Shown here: positions 24,359 through 32,310 of the stretch, one piece after another
How the letters are laid out: the number at the start of each line of letters is the position of its first letter
Numbering within the stretch: the first letter of the stretch is position 1
Assembly: GCA_016234625.1 (NCBI GenBank)
Contig: JACRBD010000206.1
Span: 1-32,512 of the forward strand
Reading direction: 5' to 3'
Length of the DNA stretch: 32,512 nucleotides
Source of the DNA: Caulobacterales bacterium
Lineage (GTDB): Bacteria; Pseudomonadota; Alphaproteobacteria; Caulobacterales; Caulobacteraceae
Notes under the pieces: model-generated
Database searches by the model: none
Told to the model about the DNA's origin: nothing
The model's input: only the letters and a program-made list of their open reading frames with translations
Position numbers and translations under genes: made by a program

Positions 24359-25171
24359 ATGAAAGCCGGCCCGCACCCCGTCGAGACCCGTTCCGCCCGC
24401 CAGTGGACGCGTGGCGTCAGCGGCGAAACGGCGATCGAACGGCCACTGGCCGACGAGACGCCGGTGGGACTGCTCTATGACGGCTGCCCGCATGTGGTGC
24501 TGATGGCCACGCCGTCGGACGTCGAGGATCTGGCCGTGGGCTTCACCCTCTCCGAACGGATCGCCAGCTGGGCCGACATCACCGGGGTGAGCATCGAGAG
24601 CCTCGACGAAGGACTGCAGGTCGATGTCCGTCTGACCGCCGAGGGCCGCAAAGGCCGGGCGAAAGCGCGGGCGCGGTCCATGGAGGGCCGCTCCAGCTGC
24701 GGCCTGTGCGGGGTGACCCGGCTGGCCCAGGCGGTGCGGCCCCTGTCGCCGCTGGCCGAGGGCCTGACCGTCCGTCGCGGGGCGATCGAGGCGGCGCTGG
24801 ATACGCTGGAGCAGGCGCAGGCGCTCGGTCGCCTGACCCGCGCCATGCATGCCGCCGCCTTCGCTGACGCCTCTGGCGCCGTGGCGCTCCTCCGCGAGGA
24901 CGTCGGCCGGCACAACGCCCTGGACAAGCTGATCGGCGGCGCGGCGCGGACCGGCCTTGATCCGGCGGCCGGCTTCGCGCTGATCACCAGCCGCTGCTCC
25001 TACGAGATGGTCGAGAAGGCCGCCGTGGCCGGTTTCCCGCTGCTGGTGGCCATCTCGGCGCCCACGGCCCTGGCCATCCGCAAGGCGCAGGAGTGCGGCA
25101 TGACCCTGGTCGCCCTGGCCCGCGCCGATGGCTGCACGGTGTTCACCCGGCCCGAAAGGATCGCCCCGTGA
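24359..25171 (+). CDS. fdhD: Formate dehydrogenase accessory sulfurtransferase FdhD
   Basis: A 270-residue FdhD, which passes sulfur from IscS-type desulfurases to the bis-MGD cofactor of formate dehydrogenases. The CxxC motif that carries sulfur is Cys114 and Cys117 in RSSCGLCGVTRL. The VEDLAVGFTLSE, HAAAFADASG, LLREDVGRHNALDKLIG and LITSRCSYEMVEKAA stretches are all conserved. It is 9 bases after the CoA transferase stop, and its TGA overlaps the GTG start of the molybdoenzyme it should serve. Confidence 0.96.
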   Translation: MKAGPHPVETRSARQWTRGVSGETAIERPLADETPVGLLYDGCPHVVLMATPSDVEDLAVGFTLSERIASWADITGVSIESLDEGLQVDVRLTAEGRKGRAKARARSMEGRSSCGLCGVTRLAQAVRPLSPLAEGLTVRRGAIEAALDTLEQAQALGRLTRAMHAAAFADASGAVALLREDVGRHNALDKLIGGAARTGLDPAAGFALITSRCSYEMVEKAAVAGFPLLVAISAPTALAIRKAQECGMTLVALARADGCTVFTRPERIAP

Positions 25172-27435
25172 GCCGCGCGAAAGGGGTCAGCGACTATCGC
25201 AAGCCGGCCGGCGGCTGGGGCGCCCTGCGCTCGGTCGCCGGAGCCCTGGCCGATCAGGAGACCCTGGCCCAGGGCGGCAAGACCCTGCTGTCGGCCAACC
25301 AGCCGGATGGCTTCGACTGCCCCGGCTGCGCCTGGCCAGACCCGAAGCACACCTCGTCGTTCGAGTTCTGCGAGAACGGGGCCAAGGCCGTGGCCTGGGA
25401 GGCGACCGGCAAACGCGCCACCCCGGAAGCCATCGGCGCCCAAACCGTCAGCCAGCTGATGACCTGGTCCGACCACGCGCTCGAGGATCTCGGCCGGCTG
25501 ACCGAGCCGCTGCGCTTCGACCGGGCCAGCGACACCTATGTCCGCACCAGCTGGGACGAGGCCCTGGCCCGCACCGGCGAGATTCTGCGCGGCCTTCCCG
25601 ACCCGGACATGGCCGAGTTCTACGCCTCCGGCCGTGCCTCCAACGAGGCGGCCTTCCTGTTCCAGCTGCTGGGCCGGAAGTTCGGCACCAACAACTTCCC
25701 CGACTGCTCGAACATGTGCCACGAGCCGACCAGCGTCGGCCTGGCCGAACAGCTGGGCCTGGGCAAGGGCTCGGTGACGCTGGAGGACTTCGAGCTCTGC
25801 GACGCCATCTTCAGCTTCGGCCACAATCCGGGCACCAACCATCCCAGGATGATGGCCACCCTGCGCGACGCCGCCCGACGGGGCGCGCCAATCGTGGTGT
25901 GCAACCCGCTGAAGGAGCGTGCGCTGGAGAAGATAGCCTCGCCCCAGGACCCGGTCGAGATGGCCACCCTCGGCGGCACCGACATCGCCCACCGCTACTA
26001 CCAGCCGCGCATCGGCGGCGACGTGGCGGTCTGCGAGGGGATGATGAAGACCCTGATCGCCGGCGGCCACATCGACAGGGCCTTCATCGATCAGCATACG
26101 GCCGGCTTCGAGGCCCTGGCCGCCCACGTCGCCGCCCGACCCTGGGCCGAACTGGAGGCCGAGAGCGGCCTGACCCGGGCGCAGATCGAGGAGGCCGCCG
26201 CCATCTTCGCCCGGTCGAAGGCGGTGATCCTCTGCTACGGCATGGGCATCACCCAGCACCGGTCGTCGTCGAGCGCGGTGCAGCAGCTGGCCAATCTGCT
26301 GCTGCTGGGCGGGCACATGGGGCGGCCCGGCGCTGGCATTTGCCCACTGCGCGGCCACTCCAACGTTCAGGGCGCCCGCACCGTCGGTCTGACCGAGAAG
26401 CCCTCGGCCGCCCTGCTGGACAGCATTGGCAAGGCGTTCGACTTCACGCCGCCAACCGGTCACGGCCACACGGTGGTCGAGGCCATCGAGGCCATGCAGG
26501 CGGGAACGGCCAGGGTGTTCATCGGCCTTGGGGGCAACTTCGCGGTCGCCGCGCCGGACCCGGTCGCCACCTTCCCGGCCCTGCGGCGCAACGCCCTGAC
26601 GGTCCACATCGCCACCAAACTCAATCGCACCCATCTGCTGGCCGGCGAGGAGAGCTACATCCTGCCCTGCCTGGGCCGCACCGAGATCGACATTCAGGCC
26701 GGGGGCCGCCAGGCCGTGACCGTCGAGGACTCCATGTCGATGGTTCACGCCTCGCGCGGCATGAATGCTCCGGCCTCGGAGCATCTGCGATCAGAGCCAT
26801 GGATCGTGGCGGCTCTGGCGCAGGCCACGCTCGGCCCGAACAGCGGCATCGACTGGATGGGCCTGGCCGCCGACTACAGCCGTATCCGCGACGGCATCGA
26901 GGCGGTCTTCCCGGACGCCTTCGCCGGCTACAACCAGCGGGTCCTCGAGCCGGGCGGCTTCCGCCTGCCCGTGCCGTCGTCCGAGCGTATCTGGAACACC
27001 GCCAGCGGCAAGGCCGACCTGTTACCCTTCCGCCACGACGACCCCGGCCAGGCCGACAACCGCCGGGGCGATCCGGACGTGCTGATCCTGACCACGGTCC
27101 GCAGCCACGACCAGTACAACACCACCGTCTACGGACTGAACGACCGCTATCGCGGCGTGAAGGGTCGGCGCGACGTGGTCTTCGCCCATCCGGACGATCT
27201 GGCCGCACGCGGTTTGGCCGACGGCGATCGCGTGGACCTGACCGCCGCCTTCGACGACGACGGCGAGGATCGGGCCGTGCGCGGCTTCACCGTCGTCGCC
27301 CGCGACCTGCCGCGCGGCTGCCTGGCCGCCTACTATCCGGAGACCAATCCGCTGCTGGCGCTCAGCGAGCGGGATCTGAAGAGCGGCACGCCGGCCTACA
27401 AGGCCATGCCCGTGCGGCTGGCCCGCGCCCGATGA
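25168..27435 (+). CDS. FdhF/YdeP-family molybdopterin oxidoreductase (formate-dehydrogenase-like alpha subunit)
   Basis: A 755-residue molybdoenzyme from a GTG start, close to E. coli YdeP (about 759). Diagnostic stretches are PAGGWGALRSV, NQPDGFDCPGCAWPDP, FEFCENGAKAVAWEATG, SGRASNEAAFLFQLLGRKFGTNN and CSNMCHEPTSVGL. In that last block Cys184 sits where formate dehydrogenases have Cys or selenocysteine. Only Cys51, Cys54 and Cys68 appear near the N-terminus, so a standard [4Fe-4S] cluster is doubtful. The C-terminal cofactor domain has TVRSHDQYNTTVYGLNDRYRG. There is no twin-arginine signal, so it is cytoplasmic. The physiological substrate of this clade is not settled; FdhD and MobA on either side support a bis-MGD cofactor. 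Confidence 0.93.
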   Translation: MSRAKGVSDYRKPAGGWGALRSVAGALADQETLAQGGKTLLSANQPDGFDCPGCAWPDPKHTSSFEFCENGAKAVAWEATGKRATPEAIGAQTVSQLMTWSDHALEDLGRLTEPLRFDRASDTYVRTSWDEALARTGEILRGLPDPDMAEFYASGRASNEAAFLFQLLGRKFGTNNFPDCSNMCHEPTSVGLAEQLGLGKGSVTLEDFELCDAIFSFGHNPGTNHPRMMATLRDAARRGAPIVVCNPLKERALEKIASPQDPVEMATLGGTDIAHRYYQPRIGGDVAVCEGMMKTLIAGGHIDRAFIDQHTAGFEALAAHVAARPWAELEAESGLTRAQIEEAAAIFARSKAVILCYGMGITQHRSSSSAVQQLANLLLLGGHMGRPGAGICPLRGHSNVQGARTVGLTEKPSAALLDSIGKAFDFTPPTGHGHTVVEAIEAMQAGTARVFIGLGGNFAVAAPDPVATFPALRRNALTVHIATKLNRTHLLAGEESYILPCLGRTEIDIQAGGRQAVTVEDSMSMVHASRGMNAPASEHLRSEPWIVAALAQATLGPNSGIDWMGLAADYSRIRDGIEAVFPDAFAGYNQRVLEPGGFRLPVPSSERIWNTASGKADLLPFRHDDPGQADNRRGDPDVLILTTVRSHDQYNTTVYGLNDRYRGVKGRRDVVFAHPDDLAARGLADGDRVDLTAAFDDDGEDRAVRGFTVVARDLPRGCLAAYYPETNPLLALSERDLKSGTPAYKAMPVRLARAR

Positions 27436-27992
27436 TCGCCGGGCTGGTGCTCGCCGGGGGCCGATCCCGCCGGTTCGGGTCGGAAAAGGCCGTCGTCCGC
27501 CTCGGCGACCGGACCCTGCTGGAATGGGCGCTGAATGTCCTGCGGGAGAGCTGCGACGAGCTCGCCGTCAGCGCCCGGGCCGATTCCGGCGCCGCGGTTG
27601 TCGCCCGGGGCCTCGGACTCCCGGTGCTGATCGACGACCCGTCCCACCCCGACGGCCCCCTGGCCGGTGTCGCGGCCGGCCTGCGCTGGGCCAGCGGTCT
27701 GGGCGCCGCTCACCTGGCTACCCTGCCCTGCGACACGCCCCACGCGTCGCTGGACCTGGTGACCCGGCTGCACGCCGCTGGCGGCGATGCGTTCGCCGCC
27801 TTCGCCCAGACGGACGATGGACCTCACCCGCTCTGCGCGCTCTGGAGCATCGACCTGCTGGCCTCGCTGGAATCCGAACTCGCGCGCGGCCATCCGGCGG
27901 TGCGCGTCTTCCTCGGCGACGTGGGCGGCGTGGCTGTTCGGTTCGGCGAGGCGGCGGGGTTTGTGAATGTGAATGCGCCGGGGGATCTGTAG
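27432..27992 (+). CDS. mobA: Molybdenum cofactor guanylyltransferase MobA
   Basis: A 186-residue MobA, which adds GMP to molybdopterin to give the guanine dinucleotide form used by formate-dehydrogenase-type enzymes. GLVLAGGRSRRFGSEKA is the GTP-binding signature, with DGPLAGVAAGLRWA, ATLPCDTPHAS (metal-binding Asp) and HPLCALW following. The C-terminal FVNVNAPGDL is typical. Its ATG overlaps the TGA of the molybdoenzyme by 4 bases. It is the last gene of the operon starting at trmO. The similar mocA-like gene at 12655-13239 serves the other cofactor form. Confidence 0.95.
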   Translation: MIAGLVLAGGRSRRFGSEKAVVRLGDRTLLEWALNVLRESCDELAVSARADSGAAVVARGLGLPVLIDDPSHPDGPLAGVAAGLRWASGLGAAHLATLPCDTPHASLDLVTRLHAAGGDAFAAFAQTDDGPHPLCALWSIDLLASLESELARGHPAVRVFLGDVGGVAVRFGEAAGFVNVNAPGDL

Positions 27993-28068
27993 CCCGGCGA
28001 GACCCGAACACCATCCTCTCCTGGCGGAGTTCGTCCTGATGTCTTGATGAGCATTCTTGCGCCGGCGG

Positions 28069-28139
28069 GACCTTCGTCAAGGACCGCCTTCGGCGGCCGC
28101 GGAGCGGCGACCCCGCAGGGGTCGTCCTTGACCAAGGTC
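28069..28139. repeat. Compound inverted repeat in the gap after mobA
   Basis: The 16-base arms 28069-28084 (GACCTTCGTCAAGGAC) and 28124-28139 are reverse complements with one mismatch. Inside are two smaller hairpins, CCGCCTTCGGCGG at about 28084-28096 and CGACCCC-GCA-GGGGTCG at about 28108-28124. It lies in the 227-base space between the convergent mobA and acetyl-CoA hydrolase genes and may end both transcripts. No gene is seen in the rest of this space. Confidence 0.78.
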
Positions 28140-28219
28140 TCCGTCCGGAGTGAACCATTCCATCAAGGCCTTCAGGGCGTATCAGCATCCGGATATTTGC
28201 TGAACGGAACCCAACAGAC

Positions 28220-29470
28220 CTACACGCCCCGCCGCATCTCCGCCCACGCCTCCGCCAGCCGATCCCGATGCCCCGGATCCGCCACCCCGATCAGCGCCTC
28301 GGCCCGGGCGTCGAGCGTCAGCCCCCGCAGGTCGGCGACACCGTGCTCGGTCACGACCAGCCCCACGTCCGCCCTCGGAACCGACACCGCCACCGGCGGC
28401 AGGCGCGGCACGATGCGGCTGATCTCGCCGCGCCGGGCGCTGGCCGGTAACGCCAGGATCGGCAGGCCGCCCTCCGACAGCCGCGCGCCCCTCAGGAAGT
28501 CGGTCAGCCCTCCGACGCCGCTGATCTGGCGGCCGTGCTGGAACTCGGCGTTGGCCTGGCCGAACAGGTCGATCTCGATGGCGGAATTGACCGCCACCAG
28601 CCGGGGGATTTCCGCCAGCACGCGGATGTCATGCGTGAAGGACGAGGGCTCGAAGCGGATCCGGCTTTCCGCGCCGCAGCGGTCGTAGAGCGCCCGGCTG
28701 CCCGCCGCGAGGCCCGTGACCACCTCCGTCAGCGCGCCCGAGTCCAGCACCGGCAACAAGGGATCGGTGACCATCCCGGAATGAATGCGCAGGCCCTTCA
28801 TGCCCTCGAGCGCCGCCAGCGCAGCGACCCCGGCCTTTCCGACCCCGAACTGCACACTGGCGCCTTCCGGGATCAGCCCCTGCAGGTGAAGCTTGATCGC
28901 GTCGAAAGCGGGGTCGAGGGTTCCAGTGTCGTAGGTGACCAGCTCGTGCGGTGCATCGGCCACCACATCGAACGCCGACAGGGGATAGACGGCTCCCCGC
29001 ACCCGCGGCATCGCCGGATTGACCAGCGCGACCTTGAACACCTCCCGCGCCATCACCGCCGGCGCCAGGTCGCTGGCGACGCCCAGCGTGACGTTGCCGG
29101 CCGCGTCCGGCTCGCTGACCTGGAAGAAAGCCGCGTCCAGCGGCGTCTCGCCCAGCCAGCGGAAGGTCTGAAACCAGGTCAGTGGCCGGAAGGCGAAGCG
29201 GCCGGCTTCGAAACTGGCCCGCCAGTCGGCCGAGACGAAGCTCCCCTCGGCGCGCGCCGTCTCGTGCAACCCGGCCCAGTCGTTGCGGTTGATCCCAGGC
29301 ACATGAGCGCCGACAAAGGTCAGTCCGGCCGCCAGGTCGGGCCGCCGCCGGTAGACCTCAAGCAGAGCCAGGGGCTCGCTGGCCGCGCCGGGGACAAACA
29401 CCCGGATTCCGCCCGGTTTCACCCGTTGCGCGACTGTTTCGGCGGCCGATTCAGCTGTTGCGCGAATCAC
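28220..29470 (-). CDS. Acetyl-CoA hydrolase/transferase family protein
   Basis: A 416-residue protein from a GTG start (an in-frame stop lies five codons upstream). It has the two-domain layout of 4-hydroxybutyrate or acetate CoA-transferases. Recognisable stretches are PGAASEPLALLEVYRR, FVGAHVPGINRNDWA, SVQFGVGKAGVAALAAL, LRIHSGMVTDPLLPVLDSGALTE, VNSAIEIDLFGQANAE, GVGGLTDFLRGA and VTEHGVADLRGLTLDARAEALIGVADP. In characterised CoA-transferases of this type the block IHTEM carries the catalytic Glu. Here it reads IHSGM, with Gly232 at that place. The protein may be a hydrolase, use another residue, or have lost transferase activity. Single gene, no obvious partner. Confidence 0.85.
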   Translation of the reverse strand: MIRATAESAAETVAQRVKPGGIRVFVPGAASEPLALLEVYRRRPDLAAGLTFVGAHVPGINRNDWAGLHETARAEGSFVSADWRASFEAGRFAFRPLTWFQTFRWLGETPLDAAFFQVSEPDAAGNVTLGVASDLAPAVMAREVFKVALVNPAMPRVRGAVYPLSAFDVVADAPHELVTYDTGTLDPAFDAIKLHLQGLIPEGASVQFGVGKAGVAALAALEGMKGLRIHSGMVTDPLLPVLDSGALTEVVTGLAAGSRALYDRCGAESRIRFEPSSFTHDIRVLAEIPRLVAVNSAIEIDLFGQANAEFQHGRQISGVGGLTDFLRGARLSEGGLPILALPASARRGEISRIVPRLPPVAVSVPRADVGLVVTEHGVADLRGLTLDARAEALIGVADPGHRDRLAEAWAEMRRGV

Positions 29471-29561
29471 GTCATCATCCGTTCAGTCTGACGCCTGCAA
29501 CTGTATGCGGCGCCAAGTGTTCAGCCTGTTGAATACCCGGCCCGAGAGGATACCCCGCGTC

Positions 29562-29681
29562 ATGCGCGCCGCAGTCGACCACCCCCACGATGTGCTCAAG
29601 CCGTTCCTGTGGATCGCCGCCCTGGGCTTCGCCACGGGCTTCCTGGGCTATGTCGGTCTGCACGGCGGTCTGCCCGTCTAG
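29562..29681 (+). CDS. Small single-pass membrane protein, 39 residues
   Basis: A short open frame, ATG 29562 to TAG 29681, with a GAGAGGA ribosome site 11 bases before the start. The product begins [20 protein letters not shown], with a hydrophobic stretch at about residues 15-34 (rich in Gly, Phe and Leu), long enough for one membrane helix. The N-terminal side is polar. Its stop codon overlaps the dut stop codon on the other strand (CTAG), a tight convergent end that suggests a real gene. Function unknown. Confidence 0.58.
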   Translation: MRAAVDHPHDVLKPFLWIAALGFATGFLGYVGLHGGLPV

Positions 29682-30133
29682 GCCGCGCCGGTCGAGCCGA
29701 AGCCGCCGGCGCCGCGCGCCGTTTCGTCCAGGCTCGCCACCTGCCGCCATGACGCGCTCGCCACCGGCGCGATCACCAGCTGGGCGATGCGATCGCCCCG
29801 GCGGATGACGAAGTCCTCCTCCCCCAGATTGATCAGAATGACCTTCACCTCGCCGCGATAATCCGCGTCGATGGTGCCTGGTGTGTTGAGGCAGGTGATT
29901 CCGGCCTTGGCCGCCAGCCCCGAGCGTGGCCGCACCTGGGCCTCGAACCCGGCGGGCACGGCGAAGGCCAGGCCGGTGGGAACCATGGCCCGCGCCATCG
30001 GCTGGAGCGTCAGCGGCGCCTCGTCGGCCACCGCCGCTCGCAGGTCCATACCGGCCGCCAATGGCGTCTCATAGGCGGGAAGCGGCAGACCCTCGGCGTG
30101 GGGCAGTTGGACGACGGGTATGGTCAGTGTCAC
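29678..30133 (-). CDS. dut: dUTP diphosphatase (dUTPase)
   Basis: A 151-residue trimeric-type dUTPase, the standard length, which hydrolyses dUTP to dUMP and keeps uracil out of DNA. All five motifs are present: [41 protein letters not shown] (with the catalytic Asp in IDADYRG), [14 protein letters not shown], and the C-terminal [10 protein letters not shown] that closes over the substrate. Its ATG overlaps the coaBC stop by 4 bases. The coaBC-dut pair is conserved in many proteobacteria. Confidence 0.97.
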   Translation of the reverse strand: MTLTIPVVQLPHAEGLPLPAYETPLAAGMDLRAAVADEAPLTLQPMARAMVPTGLAFAVPAGFEAQVRPRSGLAAKAGITCLNTPGTIDADYRGEVKVILINLGEEDFVIRRGDRIAQLVIAPVASASWRQVASLDETARGAGGFGSTGAA

Positions 30134-31365
30134 GTCAAAGCCTTCGCGATACCGGCGGCGAGGTCGGCCGCCACCTGGTCCTTGTGGGCGCGATCCCAGC
30201 GCTCGACGCCCTTGTGGGTGATCAGCAGCACCGCGTTTTCCTCGCCGCCCATGACGCCCGGTTCGGTCACGTCGTTGGCGATGATCCAGTCACAGCCCTT
30301 GCGCGCCAGCTTGGCCCTGGCGTGCGCCTCGACATCGTTGGTCTCGGCCGCGAACCCGACCACCAGCTTCGGCCGGGCCGGGCCATGCGCCGCGAGTGTG
30401 GCCAGGATGTCGGGGTTTTCCACCAGGGTCAGGGTCGGCGGGCCGTCCCTGCCCTTCTTCAGCTTGATCCCGAAGGCCTCGTCGGGACGCCAGTCGGCCA
30501 CCGCGGCGACACAGACCGCCGCGTCGGCCGGCAGGGCGGCCTGGCTGGCGGCCAGCATGTCGCGGGCCGACTCCACATCGACCCTATCGACACCGGCGGG
30601 AGTCTTCAGCGCCACCGGCCCGGACACCAGGGTCACCCGCGCACCCAGGGCCGCCAGGGCGCCGGCGATGGCGTAGCCCTGCCGGCCGCTGGAGCGGTTG
30701 GTCAGCAGCCGCACAGGATCCAGCGCCTCGGCCGTGGGGCCTGCGGTCACCAGCACATGCTTACCGGCTAAAGGGCGGGCGGCGGGCCCCTCCAGCAGGC
30801 CCATGATCGCGTTGAAGATCGCCTCGGGCTCGGCCATCCGGCCAAAGCCGAACTCGCCGCAGGCCATGGCCCCCTCGTCGGGGCCGACAAACGAAACGCC
30901 GTCGCCCTTGAGCGTGGCCAGGTTCCGCTTTGTCGCCGGATGCTCCCACATGCGCACGTTCATCGCCGGCGCCATTAGCACCGGCTTGTCGGTCGCCAGC
31001 AGGGCCGTCGAAGCCAGGTCACCAGCCAGCCCACCCGCCGCCCTGGCCATCAGGTCCGCGGTGGCCGGGGCCACCACGACCAGATCGGCCGAACGGGAAA
31101 GCTCGATGTGGCCCATTTCCGCCTCGTCGGTGAGGGAGAAGAGGTCGCTATAGACCCTGTCCTCGGCCAGGGCCGAGAGGGACAGGGGGGTGACGAACCG
31201 GGCGCCGGCCTCGGTGAGAATCGGCCGCACGGCCACGCCGGCCTTGCGCAGCAGCCGCGTCAGCTCCAACGCCTTGTAGGCGGCGATGCCGCCCCCGACG
31301 ATCAGCAGTACCCGCCGCTCGCTCAAGCCTGTCTCCGTCAGAGCCGTGAAATCCGGACGCTGCAT
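30130..31365 (-). CDS. coaBC: Bifunctional phosphopantothenoylcysteine decarboxylase / phosphopantothenate-cysteine ligase
   Basis: A 411-residue two-domain enzyme of coenzyme A synthesis. The N-terminal CoaC flavoprotein domain has [30 protein letters not shown] with the catalytic His, [18 protein letters not shown] and the [12 protein letters not shown] loop. The C-terminal CoaB ligase domain begins near [21 protein letters not shown]. It continues with [20 protein letters not shown] and AAVADWRP, and has NDV near the end in place of the usual NDVS. Full length and intact. It is first in an operon with dut. Confidence 0.96.
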   Translation of the reverse strand: MQRPDFTALTETGLSERRVLLIVGGGIAAYKALELTRLLRKAGVAVRPILTEAGARFVTPLSLSALAEDRVYSDLFSLTDEAEMGHIELSRSADLVVVAPATADLMARAAGGLAGDLASTALLATDKPVLMAPAMNVRMWEHPATKRNLATLKGDGVSFVGPDEGAMACGEFGFGRMAEPEAIFNAIMGLLEGPAARPLAGKHVLVTAGPTAEALDPVRLLTNRSSGRQGYAIAGALAALGARVTLVSGPVALKTPAGVDRVDVESARDMLAASQAALPADAAVCVAAVADWRPDEAFGIKLKKGRDGPPTLTLVENPDILATLAAHGPARPKLVVGFAAETNDVEAHARAKLARKGCDWIIANDVTEPGVMGGEENAVLLITHKGVERWDRAHKDQVAADLAAGIAKALT

Positions 31366-31452
31366 ACGACGCCCGGAGACGCTTGACCAATCCCCAAACC
31401 CGTGTTCTTAGTTTGTTCAAATACACTCTTAGATGGCAAATGGAGTGAGATC

Positions 31453-31998
31453 ATGGTGGGATTGATCAGGGTTTGGCCGATGTTGGCGGCGGCGGCGTTG
31501 ATGGCGGGTTGCGACGGGGGCGCTTCGGCGGTGCCGGTGCACAAAGCTTCGATGACATCGCCGACGTCGGTGAGCAGGCCTGAAGCGGTGACCCGGGACG
31601 GGCCGGAGACGGCCGCCACCCGCGTTTCGTCGAGCGCTCAGCGTGGCGGCGCCCTGCAATGGTCGTCCAACCGCCGTTTCACCAGCGAGCAGAATGCTGA
31701 ACGCGCCTTCAGGCGAAACGGCGCGGCCTTCGGGACAACCACGGTGCAAGCCTTCGTGGCCAAGGCCCATACCTTCGTGACCCGGCCGCCAAAAGGGGCG
31801 CAGATCATCACCCGGGCCAATGGCGACCGGCTGATCTACGACCCGGCCAGCAACGTCTTCGCCGTCGCCACCCGCGAGGGTGCGCCGCGAACCATGTTCA
31901 AGCCTGACGAGGGCGCGGCCTACTGGGAGAAGGTCAAGGCGCGCGAAGCCGAGGGCGGGGCGCGGAAGTCAGGGGCGCGGACGCGAGAGGAGGGCTAG
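31453..31998 (+). CDS. Lipoprotein with an unassigned C-terminal domain (possible BECR/EndoU-like nuclease fold)
   Basis: A 181-residue protein. ATG 31453 has a GGAG ribosome site 7 bases upstream, and the product starts with a lipoprotein signal ending LMAGC (Cys20). An in-frame GTG at 31402 would bury the signal. Residues 21-70 are low in conserved features (Ser, Thr, Ala-rich linker). Residues 98-162 look like a compact domain: VQAFVAKAHTFVTRPPKGAQ, then RANGDRLIYDPASNVFAVAT, then REGAPRTMFKPDEGAAYW. The His, the N-x-x-x-V strand and the final G-x-x-RT-x-F-x-P pattern recall BECR-fold RNases from polymorphic toxins. This resemblance is by eye only. Alone, divergent from coaBC. Function unknown. 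Confidence 0.7.
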   Translation: MVGLIRVWPMLAAAALMAGCDGGASAVPVHKASMTSPTSVSRPEAVTRDGPETAATRVSSSAQRGGALQWSSNRRFTSEQNAERAFRRNGAAFGTTTVQAFVAKAHTFVTRPPKGAQIITRANGDRLIYDPASNVFAVATREGAPRTMFKPDEGAAYWEKVKAREAEGGARKSGARTREEG

Positions 31999-32046
31999 AT
32001 TCTCGGTGCTCTTCCACTTGGGAGAAGGACGGCCAAGGGCCGCCGG

Positions 32047-32310
32047 CTACCCTCCGCTCAACGCCCCGAAGATCAGCACCTCATCGCCCTCGTCCAGGGT
32101 CCGGCCGATGTCGAATTGCCGGTCCTGGCCGACGAAGATGCGCATGTGGCGGCGGATGCGGTCCTGTTCGTCGATCACCCGGAAGCGGATACCGGGGAAC
32201 TGGCGGTCGAGGTCGTCCAGCGCCGCCGCGACCGTCGCGCCCTGAACCTCCACCCGCGAGGCGCCGCCGGTGTAGGACTGCAGCTGCGAGGGGATCAGGA
32301 CCTGGGCCAT
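32047..32310 (-). CDS. MoaD/ThiS-family ubiquitin-like sulfur carrier protein
   Basis: An 87-residue protein ending in Gly-Gly (LIFGALSGG), the mark of ubiquitin-like sulfur carriers whose terminal Gly forms a thiocarboxylate. The start MAQVLIPSQLQSYTGG and the middle VAAALDDLDRQFPGIRFRVID fit the MoaD/ThiS fold and are close to the CysO/archaeal type. It is distinct from the real MoaD at 11371-11610. ATG 32310 overlaps the stop of the gene before it by one base (TGATG), so it is coupled to the BNR-repeat gene. This pairing occurs in other bacteria; the sulfur acceptor is not known. Confidence 0.85.
   Translation of the reverse strand: MAQVLIPSQLQSYTGGASRVEVQGATVAAALDDLDRQFPGIRFRVIDEQDRIRRHMRIFVGQDRQFDIGRTLDEGDEVLIFGALSGG

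Noticed and set aside
25000..26784. A 594-codon minus-strand open frame opposite fdhD and the YdeP-type gene
   Set aside because: The plus strand is a coherent operon with overlapping stops and starts; the minus frame has no family features.
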